From contig OY763325.1 in assembly GCA_963667315.1 (NCBI GenBank), positions 2,914,001 to 2,978,000 of the forward strand: DNA of 64,000 nt. The letters are read 5' to 3'. This document shows, in pieces, positions 20,169-28,504 of this stretch (positions within the stretch are counted from its first letter, which is position 1; every line of letters begins with the position of its first letter). The DNA comes from DAINPP01 sp963667315 (lineage in GTDB: Bacteria; Thermotogota; Thermotogae; MWEM01). Under the pieces are notes generated by a model that saw only the letters and a list, made by a program, of their open reading frames with translations, had not been told where the DNA came from and ran no database searches. Both the position numbers and the translations under genes were made by a program.

Positions 20169-21287
20169 ATTATCAGTAAACTGGGATTTGAATTAATTAA
20201 AACAGACAAAAATCATTCCACTGCGAGACGTGGGAAATTGACGACGGCTCATGGTGTCGTTGAAACACCTATTTTTATGCCTGTCGGAACTTCAGCCAAT
20301 GTCAAGGGTGTCTTACCGGACAGGTTGAAAGAAATCGGTTCACAAATCATTCTTTCAAATACATTTCATTTGTACTTGAGACCCGGTCATGAGAGGATTG
20401 CAGAATTTGGCGGTCTTCATGAGTTTATGAACTGGGATCGTCCCATATTGACAGATAGCGGCGGGTTCCAGGTATTCAGCCTGTCGAAGATGAATAAGAT
20501 TACTGAGGAAGGTGTACATTTTCGTTCACCCCTTGATGGATCCAAGCACTTTTTCACACCCGAAAAAACGGTTGAAATTCAGGAGGCATTGGGTTCGGAT
20601 ATAGCGATGGTCTTTGACGAATGTGCAGATCCCCATGCTTCAGAGCAATATATTCGTGAATCGGTAGATCGTACGTATCGGTGGGCGAAGCAATTTCATG
20701 CAGCACATAAACGGGAAGATCAGATGGTTTTCGGAATCGTTCAGGGCGGAACATCCAAGGAACTTCGAAAACTAAGTGCAGAGCAGATTACCTCCATTCC
20801 GTTTGACGGTTATGCCATCGGAGGATTGAGTGTCGGTGAACCATTTGACATTTCAATGGAGACGCTTGCTGCGACGACACCACATATGCCTTTTGATAAG
20901 GCGCGGTATCTGATGGGAGTGGGAACCCCGGAGATGTTATTTGGCGGTGTTGAAAGAGGCGTAGATATGTTTGATTGTGTATTGCCGACGAGAAGTGCGA
21001 GACATGGGACTTTGTATACCCGACAGGGAAAGATAAGAGTGAAGGGTGCAAGATTTAAGGATGATAAGGAACCGCTTGAGCATGATTGTGACTGCTACAC
21101 TTGCCGTCACTATTCAAAGGGTTATCTGAATCATCTTTACAATAAAAAGGAAATAACCGCAATGGTTTTGGGGAGTATCCATAATATAAGATTTTTAACC
21201 AGACTTATGGATGATATCAGGGCTTCAATTGAGCAAGACAGATTTATCGAATTTAAAAGGGAATTTTTTAATATTTATAGCGGATAA
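20169..21287 (+). CDS. tgt: Queuine tRNA-ribosyltransferase (tRNA-guanine transglycosylase)
   Basis: It exchanges guanine-34 of GUN-anticodon tRNAs for the queuine precursor. Visible family motifs are 'GVVETPIFMPVGT', 'ILTDSGGFQVFSL' (the nearby Asp of SGGFQ is the general catalytic region), 'FGIVQGG', 'GGLSVGEP', 'CVLPTRSARHGT' and the zinc site CDCYTC with a following His. The conserved N-terminal 'FELIKTDK' lies upstream of every ATG, GTG or TTG in the frame except an internal TTG at 20238. The best start is ATT at 20169, with AAAAGGGAAG eight bases before it, giving 372 residues, the family's usual length. Using TTG at 20238 would remove about 23 conserved residues. Confidence 0.93.
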   Translation: MISKLGFELIKTDKNHSTARRGKLTTAHGVVETPIFMPVGTSANVKGVLPDRLKEIGSQIILSNTFHLYLRPGHERIAEFGGLHEFMNWDRPILTDSGGFQVFSLSKMNKITEEGVHFRSPLDGSKHFFTPEKTVEIQEALGSDIAMVFDECADPHASEQYIRESVDRTYRWAKQFHAAHKREDQMVFGIVQGGTSKELRKLSAEQITSIPFDGYAIGGLSVGEPFDISMETLAATTPHMPFDKARYLMGVGTPEMLFGGVERGVDMFDCVLPTRSARHGTLYTRQGKIRVKGARFKDDKEPLEHDCDCYTCRHYSKGYLNHLYNKKEITAMVLGSIHNIRFLTRLMDDIRASIEQDRFIEFKREFFNIYSG

Positions 21288-21310
21288 AATCCCAGTGGGG
21301 GGTGTCTTAG

Positions 21311-22189
21311 TTGTTTAAGAAGGCGGTATTGATATTAGCTCTAGTGATATTGGTGATTACAGGGTTGGGAGTTGATTTGAATTATTGGTCACTTCAGGCA
21401 CCGTACGGGACCGGTGCCACATCGAAAGGGTCTCTTTCGGTCTATACCAATCCTGCAGCGTTAATTCTTCAGAGAAAGTGGGAAGCGAACTTTCTTTCTA
21501 CAATCTGGGAGGACTCGGAAGGGAATGCTTACAGAATATTTGGAACGAATATTATCCAGCCACTTGAAAATGGTTTTGCCGGGGCCCTTGATGTTCTTTA
21601 CGGCTCTTTAACCGATCCGGAAAACGATGACAGGTATGCATCGTTTGGCTACACGGTTGCCGGTAAGGTTAATGAAGTGGGTTGGGGAGCCAGGATTCTC
21701 GCCGGTAGGTTCGATAAAAAAGACGATAAAGATGCTTTTTACGGATCGGCCAACTTCGGGTTATTATATTCGGTAGGAGAAAGTACACATTTGATGATTA
21801 ATGCAAATGCACCGCAGATCGTTACTTCCGATGCGACTGTGTTTGAGAAGAACAGACCAGAATCTTTCTGGGCGGGTGGTGGTCTTTTATCCGCTACGGA
21901 TGATGCCAGAGGGTATTTTTCGGTTCAGGGTTATACAAAAGAATCAAAACCGTTACTTTCTACCAATATAGGTGGAGGATTCAAGGCGGGTTTCTTTAAC
22001 ATGGATCTTTCATTGTCTGTTCTTGGATTGAATCAGCAGTTTGATCCGTTACAGTTTGAAAGCTATGGAAACGGACTCGTTTTATTGGATTTTGAAAATT
22101 TTGCTATAGGAGCCTCTGCTTCAATTCCATTGCATGGCGCTTCTATAAGCAGTACAAAATACAGTCTCTTTGTTAGTGCGAGGTGGTAG
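21311..22189 (+). CDS. Putative outer-membrane beta-barrel protein
   Basis: This 292-residue protein begins with TTG behind a GGGGGG-type ribosome binding site. It has an N-terminal signal peptide, then alternating amphipathic beta strands with many Gly and aromatic residues, and ends in the aromatic residue Trp (FVSARW), which is typical of outer-membrane barrels. Strand-like segments such as 'NEVGWGARILAGRFD' and 'YFSVQGYTKES' recur to the end. Its stop lies just upstream of a small lipoprotein gene. I do not recognise a specific family; it may be a small porin-like or conserved Thermotogota-type outer-membrane protein. Confidence 0.6.
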   Translation: MFKKAVLILALVILVITGLGVDLNYWSLQAPYGTGATSKGSLSVYTNPAALILQRKWEANFLSTIWEDSEGNAYRIFGTNIIQPLENGFAGALDVLYGSLTDPENDDRYASFGYTVAGKVNEVGWGARILAGRFDKKDDKDAFYGSANFGLLYSVGESTHLMINANAPQIVTSDATVFEKNRPESFWAGGGLLSATDDARGYFSVQGYTKESKPLLSTNIGGGFKAGFFNMDLSLSVLGLNQQFDPLQFESYGNGLVLLDFENFAIGASASIPLHGASISSTKYSLFVSARW

Positions 22190-22191
22190 AA

Positions 22192-22707
22192 TTGACTGAA
22201 AAAAAGATTATCATCATAACGATAGCGCTTTTGTTTTTAAGTTTCTTGATGGTCTCGTGCCTTGGCCCCGGTGTTGTTACCGAGTTTAATCAGGGAGCTA
22301 CACCTGACCCTACACCTACTCCGATTGCTACGCCTGCCTCCTGGTATATTCAGAACGTATTTAACGGAGACTGGAATTACCAGTTTTATGAAGGGGATAT
22401 AGCCGTTCAGACTTACAAGGTGAGACACAGCGTGTTTAATAACGGTGAGATCAGATTACAATTTATTGATATTCGAACGGGCTTTATCAATTTCAACGCA
22501 GAAGGGGCAATAGATATGAACACCGGTGAGTTTTTTGCTCAGGGGTATATGGCAAGTATTGGCCCGATTGATGGAGATGTTGAGCTGAGAGGGACTTTTG
22601 CGACAGATACAATATCCAATTATACGGTTGATCAGACAGATTTCTTTTCCGCGACGGATTCTGCACATCACAGCTATACGATTGAGAGTATCAGATACGC
22701 ACAATGA
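22192..22707 (+). CDS. Small hypothetical lipoprotein
   Basis: A TTG start at 22192 is chosen because GAGGTGG precedes it at good distance; the frame continues nine bases upstream to a GTG inside that ribosome binding site. The signal peptide ends in lipobox VSC, followed by a Thr/Pro linker (PDPTPTPIATP) and a beta-rich domain of about 120 residues that I do not recognise. It sits between the barrel protein and ispD, overlapping ispD by 4 bases (ATGA). It is probably anchored in the inner or outer membrane. Function unknown. Confidence 0.7.
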   Translation: MTEKKIIIITIALLFLSFLMVSCLGPGVVTEFNQGATPDPTPTPIATPASWYIQNVFNGDWNYQFYEGDIAVQTYKVRHSVFNNGEIRLQFIDIRTGFINFNAEGAIDMNTGEFFAQGYMASIGPIDGDVELRGTFATDTISNYTVDQTDFFSATDSAHHSYTIESIRYAQ

Positions 22708-23399
22708 TGATAGCCGTTTTATTGGCCGGTGGCACTGGTCATCGGTTTTCTTCGGAAAAACCGAAACAGTTTTCGCTTTTAAACGGAAAGCCCTTGCTGG
22801 AATATTCTCTGGATGTTATGCTTTCGTTGAAAATATTCGAGCATACGGTTCTTGTTATTAATAAAGCATTTGAAATAGAGTACGATGAAATATTAAAAAA
22901 ATACAGGCAGAAAATAGTGAAGGTTTCAGGTGGAAAAACGAGACAGCTTTCCGTTTACAACGCTTTGTTATACGTTGAAACGCATTATCCGATAACAGAT
23001 GAGGATCTTGTTATCGTTCACGATTGTGCGCGTCCGTTCTCTGAGAACGTCTTTAAAAATGTAATTCGGGCGTTGGCGGAAGAAAATGCTGTAATTCCTG
23101 TTGTGCCTGTTGTTGATACGCTTTACAGATTTGAAGGGGACAGTGTTAAAGAAATTCCTCAAAGAGATCAGTTTGCAAAAGTGCAGACACCTCAGGGTTT
23201 TAACTTTTTGAAACTTCTTGATTGCCATAAAAAGGCTTATGGTGAAAAAAACGTCTCATATAGTGATGATGGTTCATTGTATATGGAATATTCAAATGAC
23301 AAGTTGACAATAACAGAAGGCGACCAGATGAATTTTAAAATAACAAAGGCCGTTGATATGGATATAGCTCAATTTATCTTGAGAAGTAATCAACTTTAA
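22704..23399 (+). CDS. ispD: 2-C-methyl-D-erythritol 4-phosphate cytidylyltransferase
   Basis: This 231-residue cytidylyltransferase carries the family motifs: 'LLAGGTGHRF' with the following PKQF (CTP binding), 'SGGKTRQLSVYNAL' and 'VIVHDCARPF'. IspD joins CTP and methylerythritol phosphate in the non-mevalonate isoprenoid pathway. The close relative TarI (ribitol 5-phosphate cytidylyltransferase) shares these motifs, but no teichoic-acid genes are nearby. It overlaps the upstream lipoprotein gene by 4 bases and is followed closely by the PIN-PhoH gene. Confidence 0.85.
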   Translation: MMIAVLLAGGTGHRFSSEKPKQFSLLNGKPLLEYSLDVMLSLKIFEHTVLVINKAFEIEYDEILKKYRQKIVKVSGGKTRQLSVYNALLYVETHYPITDEDLVIVHDCARPFSENVFKNVIRALAEENAVIPVVPVVDTLYRFEGDSVKEIPQRDQFAKVQTPQGFNFLKLLDCHKKAYGEKNVSYSDDGSLYMEYSNDKLTITEGDQMNFKITKAVDMDIAQFILRSNQL

Positions 23400-23415
23400 T
23401 AAAGAGGTGGTCTTT

Positions 23416-24723
23416 ATGATTAAGAACTATGTTCTTGATACAAATGTCCTTTTACACGATCCGGGGTCTGTGTTTTCGTTTGAGGATAATCACGTTGTCA
23501 TTCCCCTGCCTGTCCTTGAAGAGCTTGACAGTTTTAAAAGAACACCCGGTCAGCTCGGTGCTAATTGTCGCGAAGTTGTAAGAGTCCTTGATTCATTGCG
23601 AAAAAAAGGCGACCTGATAAATGGAATTGAACTCGAAAATGGCGGGAAGTTAAGAGTTCTCGTATACAAGCATAATCATTTTGAGATGCCGCCGTTTTTA
23701 AAGAAAGATATAAAAGATAACTGGATTCTTGCATACGCGCTTCGTTTGTTGGAGGCTGAAAAGCATGAACGAGAAACGATTCTGGTAACAAAAGATATTA
23801 ATTTCAGATTAAAAGCGGATTCCATGGGGATTGCCTCTCAAGATTATCTACGGGACAAATCTGAAATTGAACATTATAAAGGTTATATCGAACTGGACAT
23901 GAAGCTGAACAAAAAGATTGTCGAAAAATTTGATGATCTTGAGAGAATTCCTTTCAAAAGTTTGGGAATAAACAAAGATGACATGCATCCCAATCTTTAT
24001 ATGAGCATTAATGATAAGTACTTCGGAAAAGTTGATGACAAAGTAGAATCTATTATTCCGCTGGAGTATACGTTTGATTCAAAGTTTTACAGTATCAACC
24101 CTTTGAATAAGGAACAGCTTTTTGCACTTGATGCCATGATGGATGAATCTGTAAAACTTGTTACACTTGTCGGACCTGCGGGAACCGGTAAAACATTATT
24201 GGCCCTCGCTGCCGGATTAAAGTTATGCATGGAAAACAAGGTTTATGAGAAGATGATCGTCACCAAGCCCGTTGTTCCGATGGGAAAGGATATTGGTTAT
24301 ATCCCCGGATCAGCAGAAGACAAACTCAGACCATGGGTGCAGCCGATATTTGATAATCTCGAATTTTTATTTGGCAGAAAAGGTGTGAAAGCGGAAGAAT
24401 ACCTTAGGAAAAGAAATTTGCTTGCTATTGAAGTGCTGAGTTATATAAGAGGGCGTTCAATTCCCGATCAACTGATTATCATTGATGAAACACAGAATCT
24501 GACCCCGCATGAGATAAAAACGATTATTACGAGGGTTGGGGAAAATTCAAAAATAATTCTGACGGGAGATCCAGATCAGATAGATAATCCTTATCTTGAT
24601 GAGATGAGTAATGGTTTAATGTATACTGCGTCAAGATTTTATGGAGAAGAGATTGCGGCTCATGTACACCTTACAAAAGGTGAGCGATCAGAGCTTGCAT
24701 CTATCGGTTCAGCTATTCTTTGA
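23416..24723 (+). CDS. PIN-domain / PhoH-family ATPase
   Basis: An N-terminal PIN domain (residues about 1-150, opening 'YVLDTNVLLHDP', with later acidic residues) is fused to a PhoH-type P-loop ATPase (about 215-435). The Walker A is GPAGTGKT and the Walker B is 'LIIIDETQN'. This is the PhoH2-like architecture, for which RNA helicase/RNase activity has been reported in the family. The ATG at 23416 follows GAGGTGG. It is 435 residues long. It sits between ispD and the chemotaxis genes, which says little about its role. Confidence 0.9.
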   Translation: MIKNYVLDTNVLLHDPGSVFSFEDNHVVIPLPVLEELDSFKRTPGQLGANCREVVRVLDSLRKKGDLINGIELENGGKLRVLVYKHNHFEMPPFLKKDIKDNWILAYALRLLEAEKHERETILVTKDINFRLKADSMGIASQDYLRDKSEIEHYKGYIELDMKLNKKIVEKFDDLERIPFKSLGINKDDMHPNLYMSINDKYFGKVDDKVESIIPLEYTFDSKFYSINPLNKEQLFALDAMMDESVKLVTLVGPAGTGKTLLALAAGLKLCMENKVYEKMIVTKPVVPMGKDIGYIPGSAEDKLRPWVQPIFDNLEFLFGRKGVKAEEYLRKRNLLAIEVLSYIRGRSIPDQLIIIDETQNLTPHEIKTIITRVGENSKIILTGDPDQIDNPYLDEMSNGLMYTASRFYGEEIAAHVHLTKGERSELASIGSAIL

Positions 24724-24733
24724 ACAAAAAATA

Positions 24734-24742
24734 TGGTATAAT
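24734..24742 (+). promoter_or_regulatory. Extended -10 promoter for the chemotaxis-flagellar operon
   Basis: TGGTATAAT, a perfect extended -10, lies 39 bases upstream of the cheA start. Confidence 0.5.
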
Positions 24743-24780
24743 TACGACAAACATAGGAATTTAATCCTGGAGGTGCCGAT

Positions 24781-26868
24781 ATGGGTAATGAATTCGATCA
24801 ATATTTAAGTACCTTTATTGATGAGACGAAAGAGTACATGAGTACCCTGAACGAGCAAATGTTGTTGCTTGAAAAAGAACCAGATAACATGGAAGCGGTA
24901 AATGAAATTTTCAGGACGATTCATACCCTGAAAGGGATGTCCGGTACCATGGGGTTTTCGAATATGGCAAAATTGTCCCACAGGATGGAGAACATATTTG
25001 ATCTGGTTAGAAATGAAGAACTTGATGTAACCCATGAACACAGTGATTTGCTATTTGCTGGGGTTGACCTGCTTGAAAAGATGACCGATTCAATCAGTTC
25101 GGGTGGGAGCGATGAATCCGTTGATATTTCTCAGATCATCGTGCAGTATGAACGGATACTCAACGGTGAAGATATCGGAGCAGAAGAAAAAAAAGAGAAG
25201 GAAGAATCGATGACAATGGAAAAAGAGGAGGTATTTGATTCGCCGATTGATATGCCTCATGAAATCCTTTCGGTTCTTGCAGAGGGAAAAGAAGAGGGCT
25301 TTAGTCCTTATTATGCAAAGATAAGGCTTGAAGAAGGAACATTGTTGAAAAGTGCAAGAATGTACATGGTTTTTCATAAGCTTGAAGAACTCAATTCAGA
25401 AGTGCTATTCAGCAAACCTGATGTAGAAAGGATTGAGGATGAGGCTTTTGAAAATGAAGTCGAAATCGTTTTCCTTTCAAAATTACCGCAGGAAAAACTG
25501 GTTAAATCAATTTCGGATATTTCGGAAATTGAGAATGTTAAACTATTTGTACTGAATATGAACATGAAAACGGATGCAAAGGAAGAAAAGCGTGAAGAGA
25601 AAGCTGTAGACGCAACTGCTACAGAAAAGAATGATATAAAATCAAGTGTTCCGGTTAAAAAGCAAAAAAGTAATGTGGGTGAACATAAGAAAAATCAGAC
25701 AGCCTCATCAAAGCTTACAAGAACGATAAGGGTTGATACCGAAAAGCTTGATACGCTGATGAACCTCATGGCAGAGCTCGTTATTGCAAGAAGCAGAATA
25801 AATGAAACGCTTAAAAAGTATGAAATAAAGCAGGTGGATGAAAGTCTGGCTCAACTGAGCAGAAATACATCGGATCTGCAGAGCATCGTTATGAAGATCA
25901 GGATGGTTCCGATTTCTTATGTCTTCAATCGTTTTCCGAGAATGGTCAGAGATATTGCAAGAAATAATAACAAAGAGATTCAGCTTGTTATTACCGGTCA
26001 GGAAACTGAGGTTGACAGAACAGTCGTTGAAGAGATAGGCGATCCACTTGTACACCTTCTCAGAAACGCAGTTGATCATGGTATTGAATCAAAAGCTGAA
26101 AGATTAAAGAAAGGGAAACCTGCTACCGGGATTGTAAGGCTTGATGCCAAACATGAAGGGAACAATGTTGTTATTGAAGTAAGTGATGATGGAAAGGGTC
26201 TTGACAGAGATGTTTTGATTGCAAAAGCAGTTGAGCGCGGTCTTGTTGATGAAATGACGGCAATGACCATGACGGATGAAGAAGTCTATTCTTTTATCTT
26301 TATGGCTGGTTTCTCAACTAAAGAAAAAGTTACAGACCTTTCAGGAAGAGGCGTAGGAATGGATGTTGTAAAAACATCCATTGAAAATCTGAATGGTGCT
26401 ATAGTTGTAGAGAGTGAAAAAGAAAAAGGCACGAAAGTAACAATAAGACTTCCACTCACTCTGGCTATCATACAGGCGTTGCTTGTAAAAGTTTCGAATC
26501 TTGTTTATGCGATACCAATTGTTTCTATTGACAGCACGCTCAATCTTTCAACTTCGGAGATTCAAATCGTGCAGTCAAGAGAAGTAGTCGTAATAAGAGG
26601 TGAGATAATTCCAATAGTCTGGCTCAAGGAAGTTTTCAGACTGCCGGTAGATGAAGAGCCTGAGAATATACATGTAGTTATTGTCAAAGTTGGAAATAAG
26701 AAATTCGGACTTGTCGTTGACGGCCTGCTTGGTCAGGATGATATTGTTATAAAATCACTTGGTAAACTTCTTAAAGATGTCAGCGAATTTAGTGGCGCTG
26801 CAATCCTTGGAGATGGAAGTATTGCATTGATACTTGAAATTGCCAATATAGTACACCATAACGTATAA
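24781..26868 (+). CDS. cheA: Chemotaxis histidine kinase CheA
   Basis: This 695-residue protein shows all CheA domains: the P1 phosphotransfer domain with His48 in 'IHTLKG', a P2-like region (about 150-270), a charged Lys/Glu linker, the dimerisation helix pair (about 315-380), the ATPase domain with 'HLLRNAVDHGIE', 'SDDGKGLD' and 'GRGVGMDVV', and a C-terminal CheW-like domain (about 570-695). It reads receptor state and phosphorylates CheY. The ATG follows GGAGGTG. cheY lies 18 bases downstream; no separate cheW is in the window. Confidence 0.97.
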   Translation: MGNEFDQYLSTFIDETKEYMSTLNEQMLLLEKEPDNMEAVNEIFRTIHTLKGMSGTMGFSNMAKLSHRMENIFDLVRNEELDVTHEHSDLLFAGVDLLEKMTDSISSGGSDESVDISQIIVQYERILNGEDIGAEEKKEKEESMTMEKEEVFDSPIDMPHEILSVLAEGKEEGFSPYYAKIRLEEGTLLKSARMYMVFHKLEELNSEVLFSKPDVERIEDEAFENEVEIVFLSKLPQEKLVKSISDISEIENVKLFVLNMNMKTDAKEEKREEKAVDATATEKNDIKSSVPVKKQKSNVGEHKKNQTASSKLTRTIRVDTEKLDTLMNLMAELVIARSRINETLKKYEIKQVDESLAQLSRNTSDLQSIVMKIRMVPISYVFNRFPRMVRDIARNNNKEIQLVITGQETEVDRTVVEEIGDPLVHLLRNAVDHGIESKAERLKKGKPATGIVRLDAKHEGNNVVIEVSDDGKGLDRDVLIAKAVERGLVDEMTAMTMTDEEVYSFIFMAGFSTKEKVTDLSGRGVGMDVVKTSIENLNGAIVVESEKEKGTKVTIRLPLTLAIIQALLVKVSNLVYAIPIVSIDSTLNLSTSEIQIVQSREVVVIRGEIIPIVWLKEVFRLPVDEEPENIHVVIVKVGNKKFGLVVDGLLGQDDIVIKSLGKLLKDVSEFSGAAILGDGSIALILEIANIVHHNV

Positions 26869-26886
26869 ACTGGGAGGTAATGATAA

Positions 26887-27249
26887 ATGGGTAAAAGAGT
26901 TCTCATTGTAGATGATGCAGCTTTTATGAGAATGATATTAAAAGACATCGTAACGAAGAATGGTTATGAGGTTGCTGGTGAAGCTGCTAATGGTCTTGAA
27001 GCGGTAGAAAGATACAAAGAATTAAAACCTGACGTAACGACTATGGATATAACGATGCCTGAGATGAATGGAATTGATGCAATTAAAAAGATCAAAGAAG
27101 TAGACGCTGAAGCAAAGGTTATTGTCTGTAGTGCCATGGGACAACAGGCAATGGTTATTGATGCCATTCAGGCAGGTGCAAAGGACTTTATAGTCAAACC
27201 CTTCCAGCATTCAAGGGTTATTGAAGCTTTAAATAAAGTAACTGGATAA
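26887..27249 (+). CDS. cheY: Chemotaxis response regulator CheY
   Basis: This 120-residue single receiver domain has the acidic pair in 'LIVDDAAF', the phosphoacceptor Asp54 in 'TMDITMPEMNG', the Ser/Thr switch in 'VCSAMGQQ' and Lys in 'FIVKPF'. It closely resembles my memory of the T. maritima CheY, including its start MGKRVLIVDDAAFMRM. Phospho-CheY binds the flagellar switch. GGGAGGT precedes the ATG. It lies in the cheA-cheY-fliO-fliP run. Confidence 0.97.
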   Translation: MGKRVLIVDDAAFMRMILKDIVTKNGYEVAGEAANGLEAVERYKELKPDVTTMDITMPEMNGIDAIKKIKEVDAEAKVIVCSAMGQQAMVIDAIQAGAKDFIVKPFQHSRVIEALNKVTG

Positions 27250-27259
27250 ATAAAACGAT

Positions 27260-27667
27260 ATGTCAACAGATACAACTGCAGCGGCAGGTATGGGTGATGT
27301 GAACGTCTTAGGGGCGTTTATGCCATTCTTGGTCGCTGCGCTTTTTATATTTATAGTTCTGTACCTCGTCTATTGGATGCTGAAACATAATAAGGGTTTA
27401 AAGTCAAAAGGAGATTTCTTTAAAATCCTTGCGTCACAATCGATTGATCAATTCACCAACATTCATCTTATAAAATATCTTGAATATTATTACGTCATCA
27501 CCACATCGCAGGGGAATGTAGAGATTCTTGAGAAAATTGACGATACCGAAATAAAGGAAGAGTTGAATCTCAAATTCATGTCCTCTAAAAATTCTGCTTT
27601 CTCGAATATATTAAATCGAAAGATTTTCGAAGACCAAATAAAAAAATTAGATAATTTTGATAGATAG
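27260..27667 (+). CDS. FliO/FliZ-like flagellar biosynthesis membrane protein
   Basis: This 135-residue protein has a short extracytoplasmic N-terminus, one membrane helix (about 20-40) and a cytoplasmic domain starting 'GDFFKILASQSIDQ', the pattern of FliO, which helps assemble FliP in the flagellar export gate. Its position directly before fliP supports this. Similarity in this family is low, so the call rests on topology and context. Confidence 0.65.
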   Translation: MSTDTTAAAGMGDVNVLGAFMPFLVAALFIFIVLYLVYWMLKHNKGLKSKGDFFKILASQSIDQFTNIHLIKYLEYYYVITTSQGNVEILEKIDDTEIKEELNLKFMSSKNSAFSNILNRKIFEDQIKKLDNFDR

Positions 27668-27681
27668 AGGCGGTTCCTGTT

Positions 27682-28455
27682 TTGACAAAGAAAATCAGAA
27701 TACCTTTTTTAATCGTAATACTGTTAATAGTTTTTTTTTCTACCGCAGCATCTGCTGATCCGACGATTCCTGTTCCGAAACTGGAAATAGGGATTGGCAC
27801 AGCTCAAAATGCAGATGATCTTGTTGTGACGCTGGAAATAATTCTCTTTCTGACGGTTATCTCTTTAGCGCCATCGATATTAATGATGTTTACCTCGTTT
27901 ACGAGGATTATGGTGGTCATGAGTATCCTGCGAAATGCTATGGGAACAAGACAATCGCCGCCTAATCAGGTTTTGATTGCGTTATCGATCTTTCTTACAG
28001 TGTTTATCATGTGGCCGACTTTTCTTACCGTTTGGGATGATGCGTATGTTCCATACAGCGAAGGGAAAATCGGATATCAGGAGATGTTTACAAGGGCAGG
28101 GGAAACGTTTAAAGATTTTATGGTAAAAGAACTCAAGATTCATCATAATGAAGATAATGTGGATATGCTCATAGAATCCACTGGGAGACAACCTGTCGAA
28201 GATATAGCAGATGCGGGCTTGGAGATTATTATACCTGCTTTTGTTGTAGGCGAATTGGAAATTGCCTTTAAAATGGGTGTCCTGTTATACATACCTTTTA
28301 TCGTTATAGATATGGTTACTGCCAGTATTTTGCTTGCTATGGGTATGATTATGATTCCGCCTGTTTTGATTTCAATGCCTTTTAAGATACTGCTTTTTGT
28401 CATCATCAACGGCTGGGATCTTCTGATTGGTGGTCTTATTCGCAGCTTTGGATAA
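27682..28455 (+). CDS. fliP: Flagellar export-gate protein FliP
   Basis: This 257-residue protein has a cleavable signal peptide (ends near STAASA) and the conserved FliP blocks 'LAPSILMMFTSFTRI', 'SPPNQVLIALSIFLT' and 'MVTASILLAMGMIMIPP'. FliP forms the core of the type III export gate with FliQ and FliR. The start is TTG. fliQ and fliR are not in the window. It ends the chemotaxis-flagellar run. Confidence 0.96.
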   Translation: MTKKIRIPFLIVILLIVFFSTAASADPTIPVPKLEIGIGTAQNADDLVVTLEIILFLTVISLAPSILMMFTSFTRIMVVMSILRNAMGTRQSPPNQVLIALSIFLTVFIMWPTFLTVWDDAYVPYSEGKIGYQEMFTRAGETFKDFMVKELKIHHNEDNVDMLIESTGRQPVEDIADAGLEIIIPAFVVGELEIAFKMGVLLYIPFIVIDMVTASILLAMGMIMIPPVLISMPFKILLFVIINGWDLLIGGLIRSFG

Positions 28456-28504
28456 GGAATTAAGCGTTGGGTTTATCAAAAATAGTTGTTAAAAGGGGGC
28501 GGAG

